A program made the translations under genes and the position numbers. 64,000 bases of DNA. Source: an uncultured Bacteroidota bacterium (GTDB taxonomy: Bacteria > Bacteroidota > Bacteroidia > Flavobacteriales > Flavobacteriaceae). How positions within the stretch are numbered: position 1 is the first letter of the stretch; every line of letters begins with the position of its first letter. Shown here piece after piece: positions 10,101-19,275 of the stretch. Location of the stretch: positions 1 through 64,000 of the forward strand of contig CABXHU010000004.1 in assembly GCA_902512065.1 (NCBI GenBank). Direction: 5' to 3'. The notes under the pieces were generated by a model. That model was not told where the DNA came from, made no database searches, and was given only the letters and a program-made list of their open reading frames with translations.

Positions 10101-11324
10101 CTGTAGTGTTGCAATATCTCTAATTGCATCTGTCAACTGTGATAATCCACTTCCTATAGCTGTTGGGTCAAAACCATTATTTCCATTATCTGGATAAGCA
10201 GATGGCCCTGCATATATATTAACAGAAGAAGAAACATCTGATGATTCACCTAAGTCCTGAAATGCTACTATATTTCTTACATCATTAATTTGATTTGTTC
10301 TATTTGTAACCCACACCTCACTTCTAGTAATTTGAACATTAGTATTAATAAAAGGATAATTTAATAATGCTTCATCATATTTGTTTTTAAAATAGTGACT
10401 TAAAAAGAAATGTCTATTTTCATCATAGTCTAATGCTCTAAACTCAAACTCTTGAATTGTTCCTCCGCCCTGAGACACTACAGATCTTGATTCAGATTTC
10501 TGTTCTGAAAAAACTGCTGTAACTCTTGTTTTTCCAAATTTTAGTTGAGTTTTAAATCCAAATAAACTTTGAGCTCCAGAAATTAAAGAGCTGTTAAGAG
10601 GCATGCTTACATTACCTACCTCAATTTTCTGGATTATATCATCTTCTGTTGGTTCAAATTCTAATTTTAATAGGTTTTGAAAATCAAAGGTAGATTGTGT
10701 ATCAAAATTTGCATTAACCTGAACTCTTGTCCCAACCTTTCCAAGAAGACTTAATCCTATTCTTTGATCAAAATCAAATGTTAGATTACTTCTATTTCTA
10801 GGAGAGAATGCAGGATTATCTTGTTTAGTAAATAACATCCCTAAGTCAACCTCTATTGATCCTTGCGGGACTACTTCAATAGTGTTTCCTCCAAATATGC
10901 TTTCAAATATTTTTGAATTCACATAAATCTCAGGAATTAGATTTTTTTGCAACTCATCTGTTCCATCTTTTTTTCCTTCAGCTGCATCAATTTTTGATTT
11001 ATAATAATCCTTTAAATCCTGAACTAATATTAATTTCTTATATTCCTCAGGACTTAAAATAATAGGATAATTAATATTATATTCTCCAACACTTAGGTTG
11101 TAATAGTACATATCAGTAGTAGAATCATACTCGTAATTTTCGATAAAACTACCAGGGGGTGGTAAATTTAATTTACCAAATGAAACGCCTTCTGCATCAG
11201 CTATTGAATCTTGAAGACTAGAATTAGTTGTCTCTTGAGAAATCAATAAACTACTATAAAAAACTAAACATAAAAAAAGACTAGAAAATCTTGTTTTCAT
11301 TAAACTAAAAGTAATTTTATTCAA
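4128..11324 (-). CDS. sprA: SprA, giant outer-membrane translocon of the type IX secretion system
   Basis: A 2398-residue protein with a signal peptide. The stretch from M9 (RFSSLFLCLVFYSSLLISQ) looks like the better secretion signal, so the true start may be at 11300 rather than 11324. SprA (Sov in Porphyromonas) forms the very large beta-barrel through which type IX cargo and gliding adhesins cross the outer membrane. Supporting features are the exceptional length, the N-terminal LPPPGSFIENYEYDSTTDMY region, many alternating hydrophobic/aromatic beta-strand segments and a C-terminus typical of an outer-membrane barrel (RSGFTMRYNFGN). Only this T9SS component is encoded here. It starts 5 bp after ruvA and is followed by gcvH. 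A bacterium of this type would use it for protein secretion and possibly surface gliding. Confidence 0.95.
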   Translation of the reverse strand: MNKITFSLMKTRFSSLFLCLVFYSSLLISQETTNSSLQDSIADAEGVSFGKLNLPPPGSFIENYEYDSTTDMYYYNLSVGEYNINYPIILSPEEYKKLILVQDLKDYYKSKIDAAEGKKDGTDELQKNLIPEIYVNSKIFESIFGGNTIEVVPQGSIEVDLGMLFTKQDNPAFSPRNRSNLTFDFDQRIGLSLLGKVGTRVQVNANFDTQSTFDFQNLLKLEFEPTEDDIIQKIEVGNVSMPLNSSLISGAQSLFGFKTQLKFGKTRVTAVFSEQKSESRSVVSQGGGTIQEFEFRALDYDENRHFFLSHYFKNKYDEALLNYPFINTNVQITRSEVWVTNRTNQINDVRNIVAFQDLGESSDVSSSVNIYAGPSAYPDNGNNGFDPTAIGSGLSQLTDAIRDIATLQTGILVPNVSEGFGYGKLENAKKLREGIDYKINNQLGYISLNQKLENDEILAVAFQYTVGGQVFQVGEFANDGVQATQVSFSETNTIVNSNNLVLKLLKSTVSSVEEPMWDLMMKNIYSTGAFQLEREDFKLNIFYNESSALNYISAVESTPFPNPQPGEPELNETPLLNLFNFDRLNFNNDPQISGDGFFDFVPGITVIQENGKIIFTKSEPFGKYLFDKLRLSSSENYEGDENNQNDYNLNQKKYVYRSLYKSTKTVALQDSEKNKFQITGRYKSSSGGGIPIGAYNVPRGSVTVTAGGRVLVEGVDYTVNYQLGTVQILDPALQSSNTPINVSVENNAVFGQQTKRFSGFNIEHEFSEKFIASTTLLNLNERPLTQKANYGTEPINNTIFGFDANFSSEIPFLTRLANKLPNIETEAPSNLSVRGELAYLIPGAPKGNNFNGEATSYIDDFEGSQNVIDLLSPQSWYLSSRPRDLGMVYNQGDEDNNGIQNGFDRALLNWYTIDPVFYSSQRPAEINDEDISNLYTRRIFIDEIFPQVDLVQGQTTVINSFDLNFYPTKRGPYNMDSDAVGEDLDDPQNSWGGITRLINTTDFEQSNVEYIEFWLMDPFLNDSENNGGKLTFNLGNISEDVIKDGRKQYENGLPEDGDISLLPQTIWGTVVPQNQSLIYSFASLGQERINQDIGLDGYDDQEEAIAFPNFADLQDPANDNYRYFLNQSGNIFDRYKMYNGLDGNSPETISNTDRGSSSQPDVEDINRDNTMNTIDSYFEYELNITPNSLADINNEFIKDRKEKNVTLPNGTSELVKWYQFRIPVNEPTNEIGGITDFRSIRFIRMYLNDFSKNTIFRFGSLDLVRSDWRKYLLTLDEEIDNNNDNTDFSTGTIGIQENEESYVSPPGVEREQFNNNNTIVRQNEQSLVLNVCDLEPEDSRGVYKNLNVDMRQFKRIRMFIHAEDGLSPGLNDGDIVGFVRLGNDLSENYYQIEIPLKKSSSGSLNPQVVWPLVNEINLPISVLEVIKSNAIFNGTLGNQDATFYNVINDIVSEDPVNEFSEYDLGQHRVAIKGNPNFGDIRALMVGVKNPRQDNMNVCAEVWFNELRLSDMDNKGGWAATLALDSNIADFMTISATARQSTNGFGSIEQGPSERDKIDKKQYDIVSNINVGQLFPKKWGLNIPFNYGQGEELITPEYDQQYRDIKLNSRLDAAETQEDKNTILQQSEDYTKRKSINLIGVSKQKTGDSKPRFYDIENFTFNYSYNQTEHRDYEIESMLDQNIRAGASYNFNFNSPKLEPFKNNDSLFTGKYFKILKDFNLNLLPSNLSINTDFIRQFNKQKFRDINLAEGNLEMQELFRRNYTFDFQYSFSYPISDGLNLNYSAANNNIIRNYFVDDIINGSQDPNLDVWNRFFDIGDPNRQTQQLAVNYQLPIDKIPTFSFIRAMYSYTGDFQWQKGSDLFGNITLNGQVYDLGNTISNANTHNFNGTFDMSKFYKYIGLTKNNSSAKSGPGFANQNNSANNKKKKTTPFVKSLIELITAVKRVQFNYSENNGTFLPGYLQTPDFIGSFKPTFGYTFGSQRDIRYLAARNGWLTVFPEFNQQYSEVTNKNLTFSANVVPVKDLKIDLTGGRTYSRNFTENFNTIDVDNNGISDDYNSLITNTLGNFNISTMLIKTAFSASDENSSETFETFRNNRLIIARRLAINAGIDFANPNNFENGDLSGFPLGYGKTNQSVLLPAFLSAYSGADPNNVSLGAFRDVPIPNWTLRYTGFMRLKWFKKNFKRFSITHGYNSTYTINQFRSNLDYQPGNPELDFISQDPDVFDQSNNYKNEFLYSNINLMEQFSPLFKLDMEMKNSLKILAEIRKDRLLSLSFDNNLLTEIQGNEYIIGLGYRIKDLQIRSRLAGARQLIKSDLIMKADFSIRNNKTIVRYLDLDNNQVTSGQTILNFKYSADYAFSKNLTGIFYFDYSFSDYAISTAFPQTTIRSGFTMRYNFGN

Positions 11325-11329
11325 ATTTG

Positions 11330-11911
11330 TTACAAATTTTTTAAAGTCTCTTTAATAATACTTTCAACTGAAATTTCTGGGTTTTCTATTACAATTTTGT
11401 CCACCAGTCTTTCAGATGACTTTTTATTAATTCCTAAGACTTCTAATGCAGATAACGCTTCTTCTCTATTAGTATTGTTCACAGAAGCAAATCCTTCGTC
11501 TAAATCATAGACCTTTAAAATTTTATCACGAAGATCTATAATTACCCTTTGAGCAGTTTTTGAACCAATTCCCTTAACGGATTGTATTAGTGAGACATTT
11601 TCTCTTGAAATAGCTTCAATGATTTGATCCGGAGAAATAGATGACAACATAGTTCTAGCAATACTTGAGCCAATGCCATTAACAGAAATTAAGAGCCTAA
11701 AGATTTCTCTTTCTTTTATTGAAAAAAAGCCATAAAGCGTGTGGGAGTCTTCTTTAATCTGAAGATGTGTAAATAGCTTTAAATTTTCATTATCTGGAAT
11801 TTGAGAAAAAGTGTGTAAGGAAATATTTATTAAGTATCCTATTCCATTGCACTCAATTATCACACTTGTTGGAGCTTTTTCAACTAACCTTCCTTTTACA
11901 TGAGTTATCAT
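11330..11911 (-). CDS. ruvA: Holliday junction branch-migration protein RuvA
   Basis: A 193-residue RuvA. It has an N-terminal OB-fold starting MITHVKGRLVEK, tandem helix-hairpin-helix motifs around residues 70-125 (LISVNGIGSSIAR and SVKGIGSKTAQRVI) and a C-terminal domain III (about 145-193) that contacts RuvB. RuvA tetramers hold the four-way junction while RuvB pumps DNA. ruvB is encoded nearby at 12924-13946, separated by queG, so the pair is split but codirectional. Length is normal. Confidence 0.97.
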   Translation of the reverse strand: MITHVKGRLVEKAPTSVIIECNGIGYLINISLHTFSQIPDNENLKLFTHLQIKEDSHTLYGFFSIKEREIFRLLISVNGIGSSIARTMLSSISPDQIIEAISRENVSLIQSVKGIGSKTAQRVIIDLRDKILKVYDLDEGFASVNNTNREEALSALEVLGINKKSSERLVDKIVIENPEISVESIIKETLKNL

Positions 11912-11983
11912 AACAGCAATTTACAAATTCAAATTTACTAAAATTATGTACACATTTATTAAATCTGCGTAACATATATATTC

Positions 11984-12904
11984 TTATTTAAGAAAATTCA
12001 AATTTCTTTTTAAACCATTATAACCTGCTCTTTTTAATGGGGAGCTTTTAAAAATCTTATTAAAGGTTTTTTCAGTAATCTCTTGCCATTGATTTTCGCT
12101 CAAATCCATTGTTTTAGAACTAAGATTAAACAAAGGCTCTTTATGTGGTTTAGAGAATTTGTTCCAAGGGCAAACATCCTGACATATATCACATCCAAAT
12201 ATCCAGTCATTAAACTTCCCCTTATATTCATTAGGAATATTCTCTTTTAATTCAATTGTGAAATATGAAATACACTTACTTCCATCAACTACATATGGCT
12301 CAGCTATTGCCTCTGTAGGGCATGAATCTATACATGCTCTGCACTCTCCGCAATGGTCAGTCTCAATTGTATCATAATCAAGATCTAAATCAATTATTAG
12401 CTCTGCTAAAAAATAATATGAGCCTACTTGCTTTGTAATTAAATTTGAATTTTTTCCAACCCAGCCTAAACCGCTTTTTGACGCCCATGATTTTTCTAAA
12501 ATAGGCGCTGAATCAACAAAAACTCTTCCATAAACCTCGCCTACTTCTTCTTTTATATATGACAATAATTGTTTTAATTTTTCTTTTATAACATAGTGGT
12601 AATCTTTACCATAAGCATATTTAGAAATTTTTGGAAGACCTTCTTTTTGAAAATTATTTGGATAATAGTTATATGCAAGTGAAACTATACTTTTAGCTCC
12701 TTCTACAAGCTTTGTAGGATCTAGTCGTTTATCAAAATAATTTTCCATGTATTTCATTTCCCCATGCATATTAGAATTTAACCACTTTTCTAATCTTGGA
12801 GCCTCATTATCTAAAAATTCTGCTTTGCTTATTCCGCAAGAGATAAAGCCTAATCTTTTGGCTTCATTTTTTATTAATTCCGTGTAACGAATTTTATTTT
12901 TCAA
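11984..12904 (-). CDS. queG: Epoxyqueuosine reductase
   Basis: A 306-residue iron-sulfur and cobalamin-dependent enzyme that converts epoxyqueuosine to queuosine in the wobble position of GUN-anticodon tRNAs. Two ferredoxin-type cluster motifs are visible: [12 protein letters not shown] at about 185-196 and [11 protein letters not shown] at about 238-248. The upstream [21 protein letters not shown] region is the family's catalytic signature, including the conserved aspartate. Length is near that of the short QueG forms. It lies between ruvB (19 bp) and ruvA (72 bp) and is probably co-transcribed with them. Confidence 0.95.
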   Translation of the reverse strand: MKNKIRYTELIKNEAKRLGFISCGISKAEFLDNEAPRLEKWLNSNMHGEMKYMENYFDKRLDPTKLVEGAKSIVSLAYNYYPNNFQKEGLPKISKYAYGKDYHYVIKEKLKQLLSYIKEEVGEVYGRVFVDSAPILEKSWASKSGLGWVGKNSNLITKQVGSYYFLAELIIDLDLDYDTIETDHCGECRACIDSCPTEAIAEPYVVDGSKCISYFTIELKENIPNEYKGKFNDWIFGCDICQDVCPWNKFSKPHKEPLFNLSSKTMDLSENQWQEITEKTFNKIFKSSPLKRAGYNGLKRNLNFLK

Positions 12905-12923
12905 GTATTGAAAAATTAGATTT

Positions 12924-13946
12924 TTAGAATAACCCTTTTTGGCCAGTTTTTGGAGTTTTACCTAAATGCTTATATCCCAATTCTGTAACTTGGCGTCCTC
13001 TGGGAGTTCTCATTATAAAGCCTTGCTGAATCAAAAAAGGCTCATACACTTCCTCAATGGTTTCAGAGTTTTCACTTACAGCAGTAGATAAGGTAGTAAT
13101 GCCTACAGGGCCTCCTCCGAATTTATCTATAATAGTAGATAGTATTTTATTGTCCATTTCATCAAGACCATTAATATCAACATTAAGAGCCTTTAAACTG
13201 CTTTTAGTTATAGCAATATCAATGGTTCCATCACCTTTAATTTGAGCAAAATCTCTTACTCTTCTAAGCAAAGAGTTAGCAATTCTTGGAGTACCTCTAC
13301 TTCTTCCTGCAATTTCTATTGCCGCTTCCATTGAAATTTTTACATCCAAAATTTTTGCACTCCTTTCAATTATACCAGATAACAGTTCTGCAGAATAATA
13401 TTCAAGTCTATTACTAATTCCAAATCTAGCTCGCATTGGAGCAGTTAATAGTCCTGATCTTGTTGTTGCTCCTACTAGAGTGAAAGGATTTAAATTAAGT
13501 TCTACAGATCTTGCATTTGGACCAGACTCTATCATAATATCAATCTTGTAATCTTCCATAGCAGAATATAAATATTCTTCAACTATTGGGCTTAACCTAT
13601 GAATCTCATCAATAAATAAAACATCCCTTTCTTCAAGATTAGTTAATAATCCGGCTAAATCAGCTGGCTTATCTAAAACAGGGCCTGATGTTACCTTAAC
13701 TGTTACTTCAAGTTCATGTGCTAAAATATGAGCCAAAGTAGTTTTTCCAAGTCCTGGAGGACCGTGAAATAAAGTGTGATCTAGTGCATCTCCTCTTTGA
13801 TTTGAAGCTTGAACAAAAATTTTCAAATTTTCAATAACTTGATCCTGACCACTAAAATCATCAAAAGAACTAGGTCTTAAATTATTCTCAAATTCCTTCT
13901 CTTCAGTAGATAAATTAATAGAGGAAGGATCTAAATTTTCGTTCAT
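12924..13946 (-). CDS. ruvB: Holliday junction DNA helicase RuvB
   Basis: A 340-residue AAA+ motor. Walker A is [10 protein letters not shown] (about 61-70), Walker B is FIDEIHR (about 111-117) and sensor 1 is VGATTR. The C-terminal winged helix contains the [16 protein letters not shown] segment. It drives branch migration together with RuvA. It begins 26 bp after the cytochrome oxidase subunit I gene, and I see no clear promoter in that gap, so it may be transcribed by read-through from the respiratory operon. Confidence 0.97.
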   Translation of the reverse strand: MNENLDPSSINLSTEEKEFENNLRPSSFDDFSGQDQVIENLKIFVQASNQRGDALDHTLFHGPPGLGKTTLAHILAHELEVTVKVTSGPVLDKPADLAGLLTNLEERDVLFIDEIHRLSPIVEEYLYSAMEDYKIDIMIESGPNARSVELNLNPFTLVGATTRSGLLTAPMRARFGISNRLEYYSAELLSGIIERSAKILDVKISMEAAIEIAGRSRGTPRIANSLLRRVRDFAQIKGDGTIDIAITKSSLKALNVDINGLDEMDNKILSTIIDKFGGGPVGITTLSTAVSENSETIEEVYEPFLIQQGFIMRTPRGRQVTELGYKHLGKTPKTGQKGLF

Positions 13947-13972
13947 AACTACAATGTATGAAAAAAATCTAT

Positions 13973-15757
13973 TTAATACTCTTCTTCTCCTTTTTTAAGT
14001 GGGATGTGCTGAGGTACAAAATCTTCTTTATATCCAGGCTTACTATAATCATATGGCCATCTATAAACTTCAGGAATTTTACCTTTCCAATTTCCATGAA
14101 TATGCTTCATTGAGGCTGTCCATTCTAGAGTAGTAGAATTCCATGGATTTTGAGGAGATTTTTTTCCATAAAACATGCTGTGGAAAAAATTATATAAGAA
14201 AACAATTTGTATTAACGCTCCAATTATTGCAAATACAGTAATTACTGTATTGGTGTCTGCTAAATCATCAAATAATGGAAAACTTGAATTAGTATAATAT
14301 CTTCTGGGGAGTCCTGCCATTCCAATAAAATGCATTGGGAAAAATATACCATAAGCACAAATTGCTGTTACCCAAAAGTGTATATAACCTAAATTTTTAT
14401 TCATCATACGTCCAAACATCATTGGAAACCAATGATATATTCCAGCAAGCATTCCATACAATGCAGAAATTCCCATTACCAAATGAAAGTGAGCTACTAC
14501 AAAGTATGTGTCATGAACATTAATATCTAATGCGCTATCCCCAAGAATTAATCCAGTTAGACCGCCACTTATAAAAGTTGACACAAATGCTATTGCAAAC
14601 AGCATTGGGGGATTAAATTGGATATTTGCTTTCCATAAAGTTGTAATATAATTAAATGCTTTAACCGCAGATGGAATTGCAATTAGTAAAGTTGTAAAAG
14701 TAAAAACTGAACCTAAAAATGGATTCATTCCAGTGATAAACATATGATGACCCCATACAATAGTTGATAAAAAGGCAATTGCAAGAATTGACATAATCAT
14801 AGCCTTATATCCAAAAATTGGTTTTCTTGAGTGAGTCGCAATTACTTCAGAAGCAATGCCTAGAGCAGGTAATAAAACAATATATACTTCAGGATGACCT
14901 AGAAACCAAAATAGGTGTTCAAATAAAATTGGAGAGCCTCCTTGATAATGTAAAACTTCACCTTGAATGAAAATATCTGACAAGTAAAATGATGTCCCAA
15001 AACTCCTATCCATTATTAATAATAATGCACATGAAAGTAAAACAGGAAAAGAAATTACACCAATAATTGCAGTAATAAAAAAGGCCCATATAGTTAATGG
15101 CATTCTGGTTAGAGACATTCCTTTAGTTCTTAAATTAATTATAGTAACAATATAATTTAGTGAACCTAAAAGCGATGATGCAATAAAAACAGCCATTGAG
15201 ACTAACCATAATGTCATCCCTAGTCCAGACCCTGGCTGGGCTATCTCTAATGCACTAAGGGGTGGATATATAGTCCAGCCTGCTGCTGCTGGTCCAGCTT
15301 CAACAAATATTGAGGCAACCATAAGAACAGTTGAAATAAAAAACAACCAATAAGCAATCATATTTAAAAATCCTGTAGCCATATCTCTAGCTCCTAATTG
15401 CAAAGGAATTAGCAGGTTACTAAATGTTCCACTTAACCCAGCTGTTAATACAAAGAATACCATGATGGTACCATGCATAGTTACTAATGCTAAATATATA
15501 TCTGCATCCATTACTCCTTCTGGAGCCCATTTACCTAATAAAAATTCAAAAATCACACTTGGCTCTTCAGGCCATGCTATTTGCATTCTAATTAATGAGG
15601 ACATTAAAATCCCTATTATGCCCATAAATATTACTCCAGTAAAAAGATACTGTTTAGCAATCATCTTATGATCTTGACTAAAAATATACTTAGTAATAAA
15701 AGTTTCTTTGTGATGGTGTTCGTGATGATCTTTATCAAATACTATATATTCTGACAT
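13973..15757 (-). CDS. ctaD: Cytochrome c oxidase subunit I
   Basis: A 594-residue, 12-helix catalytic subunit that reduces O2 and pumps protons. Ligands visible include H94 in MHGTIMVFF (low-spin heme), H288 and Y292 in HPEVY (CuB ligand and its cross-linked tyrosine), H337-H338 in WGHHMF (CuB), and the late VAHFHLVMG histidines for the two hemes. [13 protein letters not shown] marks an A-type oxidase. The N-terminal cytoplasmic tail is histidine-rich (DHHEHHHKE, residues 10-18). It follows subunit II by 10 bp and forms the end of the act-cox run, with electrons probably supplied by Alternative Complex III just upstream. Confidence 0.98.
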   Translation of the reverse strand: MSEYIVFDKDHHEHHHKETFITKYIFSQDHKMIAKQYLFTGVIFMGIIGILMSSLIRMQIAWPEEPSVIFEFLLGKWAPEGVMDADIYLALVTMHGTIMVFFVLTAGLSGTFSNLLIPLQLGARDMATGFLNMIAYWLFFISTVLMVASIFVEAGPAAAGWTIYPPLSALEIAQPGSGLGMTLWLVSMAVFIASSLLGSLNYIVTIINLRTKGMSLTRMPLTIWAFFITAIIGVISFPVLLSCALLLIMDRSFGTSFYLSDIFIQGEVLHYQGGSPILFEHLFWFLGHPEVYIVLLPALGIASEVIATHSRKPIFGYKAMIMSILAIAFLSTIVWGHHMFITGMNPFLGSVFTFTTLLIAIPSAVKAFNYITTLWKANIQFNPPMLFAIAFVSTFISGGLTGLILGDSALDINVHDTYFVVAHFHLVMGISALYGMLAGIYHWFPMMFGRMMNKNLGYIHFWVTAICAYGIFFPMHFIGMAGLPRRYYTNSSFPLFDDLADTNTVITVFAIIGALIQIVFLYNFFHSMFYGKKSPQNPWNSTTLEWTASMKHIHGNWKGKIPEVYRWPYDYSKPGYKEDFVPQHIPLKKGEEEY

Positions 15758-15767
15758 ATTCTATATT

Positions 15768-16853
15768 TTAATTTTGAGCAATTAATGAATTTTCAAAAAC
15801 TTGTTGTTGGGTTATCCATTTGTCAAAGTCTTCCTGAGATTCAACAATTATTTTCATCTGCATATTATAATGCGATTTTCCGCAAATTTTATTACATAAA
15901 AGAACATAATCGAAATCATAAGAATCAAGAGGTTCTTCTCCCTTTTTAATTAATTCCTTGTTTTTTTCATCTCTAATCTCATTTATTGTAAGAACCTTAT
16001 CAATCATACCTGGAGTATTTCTCATTTCCTCAGTTGTCATAGTAGGAGTTAACAAAAATTGTGTGACCATGCCAGGGACACAATTCATCTGTGCTCTAAA
16101 ATGGGGCATGTATGCTGAATGAAGCACATCTTGTGATCTCATCTTAAATAAGACTGGCTTGTTAACTGGTAAATGTAATTCAGTAGTAATTACATCATCA
16201 CTAGCATTAGGATCTGATTCATCTATACCTAAAATGTTTGCGCGATTTATATCAATTAGTCTTACATTTGCTTTTCCTAAAGAATTATCATTTCCAGCAT
16301 ATCTTGCTTTCCAATTAAATTGCTGAGCATATAATTCAACGACCATAGGATCATCATCTTCTGATATATTCATTACATTCGCCCAAGTTAAAAGACCATA
16401 TGTAATAAAGGCTGTTAAAACTACCGCCGGTATGATTGTCCAAATAAGTTCAAGTTTATGATTATCTGCATAAAACAATGCCTTATTTCCTTTCTTCCCT
16501 TTGTATTTATAGGCAAAATAGTGAAGTAAAAACTGTGTAATTGTTTGCACAAAAAAGATTAATGCAAATGTGCTTATCATTAATGTATCAATTTTTGTCC
16601 CATGTTCTGATGCTGCATCCGTTATTAGAGGAAAATGACCATATTTAATAAAGCATATTATTGTAATGGCATATATAAATGCAAGGAAACCTAACATCAA
16701 TCTTGCATTAAGCTTATTATCCTTATCATTGGCAATTTGAGAATCATCAATTATTTCTCCTTTCAAGGCACGAGTCAAATCAAAAATTTTGATCATTTGC
16801 CAAATTGCAATTGAAATAAAAACTAATGTTAATGTTATAAATAATGTAATCAT
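15768..16853 (-). CDS. coxB: Cytochrome c oxidase subunit II
   Basis: A 361-residue subunit carrying the CuA electron-entry site. The ligands are H245 (DVLHSAY) and the cluster C320-xxx-C324-xxx-H328-xx-M331. The aromatic patch FNWKARYAG lies at about 179-187. It has four predicted membrane helices (about 1-20, 50-70, 92-115, 135-158) rather than the usual two, an N-terminal extension common in Bacteroidota. There is no C-terminal cytochrome c domain, so it is not a caa3-type subunit and needs an external or complex-bound electron donor, plausibly ActE or ActA. It lies 15 bp after actF and 10 bp before subunit I. Confidence 0.97.
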   Translation of the reverse strand: MITLFITLTLVFISIAIWQMIKIFDLTRALKGEIIDDSQIANDKDNKLNARLMLGFLAFIYAITIICFIKYGHFPLITDAASEHGTKIDTLMISTFALIFFVQTITQFLLHYFAYKYKGKKGNKALFYADNHKLELIWTIIPAVVLTAFITYGLLTWANVMNISEDDDPMVVELYAQQFNWKARYAGNDNSLGKANVRLIDINRANILGIDESDPNASDDVITTELHLPVNKPVLFKMRSQDVLHSAYMPHFRAQMNCVPGMVTQFLLTPTMTTEEMRNTPGMIDKVLTINEIRDEKNKELIKKGEEPLDSYDFDYVLLCNKICGKSHYNMQMKIIVESQEDFDKWITQQQVFENSLIAQN

Positions 16854-16868
16854 TTCTATAATATAATT

Positions 16869-18179
16869 TTAATAATGAAAATGTTCGCTTTCCTTTATAT
16901 AAGGATTGCCTTTTGCTAAAAGAGGTGCCTTAGAAAGAGAGTAAAAAACTAATATTAAAAACAATCCTGTAAAAAATGCTAATGCACTTATTTCAGCTAA
17001 TCCAAATCCATATCTATCAACAACTGTTGCGGGCATAATCATCATATATACATCCATATAATGCCCTATAAGTATTACACTTCCAGCCATTACTATAAAC
17101 CAAGGTATTCTTTTATAATCGCTATTCATTAACACTAAGAATGGGAAAATAAAATTTAATGCAAACATAGTAAAAAATGGGATAGTGTAATCTTCAATTC
17201 TTGTAATAAAATAGGTTACCTCTTCAGGAATATTTGCATACCATATTAACATAAATTGAGAAAACCACAAATATGCCCAAAATACACTAAAGCCAAACAT
17301 ATACTTTGCCAAATCATGAAGATGGCTGTCATTAACAAATTTCATATATCCCTGAGATTTTAAATATATTGTTATCAATGCTATTGTAGTAATACCGCTC
17401 ACTATCATGCTTGCAAATAGATACCATCCAAACAATGTGCTAAACCAATGTGGATCTACACTCATTACCCAATCCCATGACATCATTGATTCTGTATATA
17501 TATAAAATACTAAGAAACCTGCAGAGATTTGAAAATTTCTTTTAAAATTTTTATTATCTTTTGCAAGGTCTTGAGCAATAGAAAATTTTCTACTAAAATA
17601 TCTATAAAGACTCCATCCTCCTATGAATATTAATGCTCTTATTAAGAATGCCGATTTATTTAACCATCCTGATTTTCCTTGAATTAATTTATCATGAGCT
17701 ACAACATCGGGGTCCATCCATATAAAAAGATGTTTGTCAGCAAAAAATGCTATAGCAATTACAATTAAAGCTCCAGGTAATAAATAATAAGTTATAGCCT
17801 GCATTACTCTAAATAATACTGGCGACCATCCTGCCTGTGATGCATATTGAATTGCATAAAATGCTAATACTCCTAATGATATCATCATAAAGAAAAAAGC
17901 TGCTACGTATAAAGCAGCATATGGTCGATTATGAATTTGATGCATAACATGTTCTGCATGCTCATCCTTATGTGAAGATTCATGTGCATCATTGTGATGC
18001 TCTTCATTAGCTTCTTCCATATGAGCTGTTTCATCGCCATGAGAAGATTCATGTGCTAACATTTCTTTCACTTGGTCAAGAGTTTTATGAGATTCCATAT
18101 AGCTATATGTCCAGCCTATACTTCCTAATAAAATTAGTGCCAGTGAAAAAATCTTAATACCATTTGAAATTTTATACAT
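16869..18179 (-). CDS. actF: Alternative Complex III subunit ActF (quinol:cytochrome c oxidoreductase membrane subunit)
   Basis: A 436-residue membrane protein with about ten helices, related to ActC/NrfD and thought to contribute to quinol binding or proton translocation in Alternative Complex III. Helix 1 lies at about 8-26. It is followed by an extramembrane loop at about residues 40-86 that is extremely rich in histidine and acidic residues (HESSH, HMEE, HHNDAHESSHKDEHAEH). Helices resume at about 88. The MSWDWVMSVDPHWFSTLFGWY segment is strongly family-typical. It ends 15 bp before coxB and starts 1 bp after actE. The histidine-rich loop suggests metal binding but has no assigned role. 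Confidence 0.93.
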   Translation of the reverse strand: MYKISNGIKIFSLALILLGSIGWTYSYMESHKTLDQVKEMLAHESSHGDETAHMEEANEEHHNDAHESSHKDEHAEHVMHQIHNRPYAALYVAAFFFMMISLGVLAFYAIQYASQAGWSPVLFRVMQAITYYLLPGALIVIAIAFFADKHLFIWMDPDVVAHDKLIQGKSGWLNKSAFLIRALIFIGGWSLYRYFSRKFSIAQDLAKDNKNFKRNFQISAGFLVFYIYTESMMSWDWVMSVDPHWFSTLFGWYLFASMIVSGITTIALITIYLKSQGYMKFVNDSHLHDLAKYMFGFSVFWAYLWFSQFMLIWYANIPEEVTYFITRIEDYTIPFFTMFALNFIFPFLVLMNSDYKRIPWFIVMAGSVILIGHYMDVYMMIMPATVVDRYGFGLAEISALAFFTGLFLILVFYSLSKAPLLAKGNPYIKESEHFHY

Positions 18180-18180
18180 A

Positions 18181-18741
18181 CTATTTTTTTAAATCTGATT
18201 TTAATTTCATCACATAAGATGTCACAAGCCATCTTTCCTTTTCATTTAATTGATTTGCATATGAACCCATAGTATTCCTTCCATAATATATTACGTGATA
18301 CACACTTCCCTCAGTAATATCTCTACCTTCATCTAAATAACTTGGGATACCTAATATTTTTTCTCTTTTAAATAAGATGCCTTTCCCGTCCCCATTATTT
18401 CCATGACAAACACCGCAATAAATATCATATAATTCCTTTGCCTTTGCCATATTAACTTCATTACTCTCTAGTGGATTTTTTAAATTCACTTTTGCTGTGT
18501 CGTATCCAGCATTTGAATCCTCATATTGATACAGAGAATATCCTCTAGGGATAGTTCCTTCAACAGGGATTAATGCTGCCTGGTTGTTTTCAAAAAGACC
18601 ATTTTCTGAATAAGCTTCATATCCGACAGACTCATACATGTTTGGCATAAACTCATAATTTGGAGACTCATTATTCTTACATGAACTAAGAGTTAATGTT
18701 ATAGCTACTAATAATATTTTATATACTAATCTCATATACAT
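18181..18741 (-). CDS. actE: Alternative Complex III subunit ActE (monoheme cytochrome c lipoprotein)
   Basis: A 186-residue lipoprotein with one c-type heme site, C109-GV-C112-H113, in a class I cytochrome c fold. The likely axial methionine is in NTMGSYANQL. The signal ends in the lipobox LSSC (C21), so it is anchored by lipid on the periplasmic face. ActE probably passes electrons from the complex to cytochrome oxidase. The stop codon is 1 bp from actF, and the start directly abuts actD. A second in-frame ATG at residue 3 is an alternative start. Confidence 0.94.
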   Translation of the reverse strand: MYMRLVYKILLVAITLTLSSCKNNESPNYEFMPNMYESVGYEAYSENGLFENNQAALIPVEGTIPRGYSLYQYEDSNAGYDTAKVNLKNPLESNEVNMAKAKELYDIYCGVCHGNNGDGKGILFKREKILGIPSYLDEGRDITEGSVYHVIYYGRNTMGSYANQLNEKERWLVTSYVMKLKSDLKK

Positions 18742-19275
18742 TTAATGTGCTTTTGAATCAACAATATTAATTTCAACAGCTCCAGAATCTTTTAATATTT
18801 TCTTTAATTTTCCTGTAACTTCATCTACAGTTATTTCAACTAAAAAATGATCATCTGTGGTTCTAGGATCAGGATTCTCTGCAGTTTTAAATGGCCACAT
18901 TCTACTTCTAAGATAAAAAGTAATAACCATCAGATGAGCAGCAAAAAACACCGTCAATTCAAACATTATTGGGACAAAGGCTGGCATATTTTCAATATAG
19001 CTAAAGCTAGGCTTGCCCCCAATATTTTGAGGCCAATCAGCAATCATTGTATAATACATCATTAAAATAGAAACTGTAATTCCAAGACATCCATATATAA
19101 ATGATGCAATGGCAATTCTGGTTGGTTCCAAGCCCAATACCTTGTCTAGTCCATGAACAGGGAATGGCGTATAGACTTCTTCAATGTGATAATTATTCTC
19201 ACGAATAGTCTTAACAGCAGACAATAAAACATCGTCATCATTATAAAAAGCACGAACTATTTTTGAAGCTTTCAT
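18742..19275 (-). CDS. actD: Alternative Complex III subunit ActD
   Basis: A 177-residue protein of the DUF3341 family with a soluble N-terminal domain (KASKIVRAFYNDDDVLLSAV, VYTPFPVHGLDKVLGL), two membrane helices (about 55-77 and 100-122) and a soluble C-terminal tail. It is a structural subunit of Alternative Complex III with no known cofactor. The start overlaps the end of actC by 4 bp, and its stop abuts actE, so translation of actC-D-E is probably coupled. Confidence 0.93.
   Translation of the reverse strand: MKASKIVRAFYNDDDVLLSAVKTIRENNYHIEEVYTPFPVHGLDKVLGLEPTRIAIASFIYGCLGITVSILMMYYTMIADWPQNIGGKPSFSYIENMPAFVPIMFELTVFFAAHLMVITFYLRSRMWPFKTAENPDPRTTDDHFLVEITVDEVTGKLKKILKDSGAVEINIVDSKAH

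Noticed and set aside
13947-13972. A promoter for ruvB between ctaD and ruvB
   Set aside because: The 26-bp gap and the adjacent coding end hold no TTG/TAnnTTTG combination that I can support.
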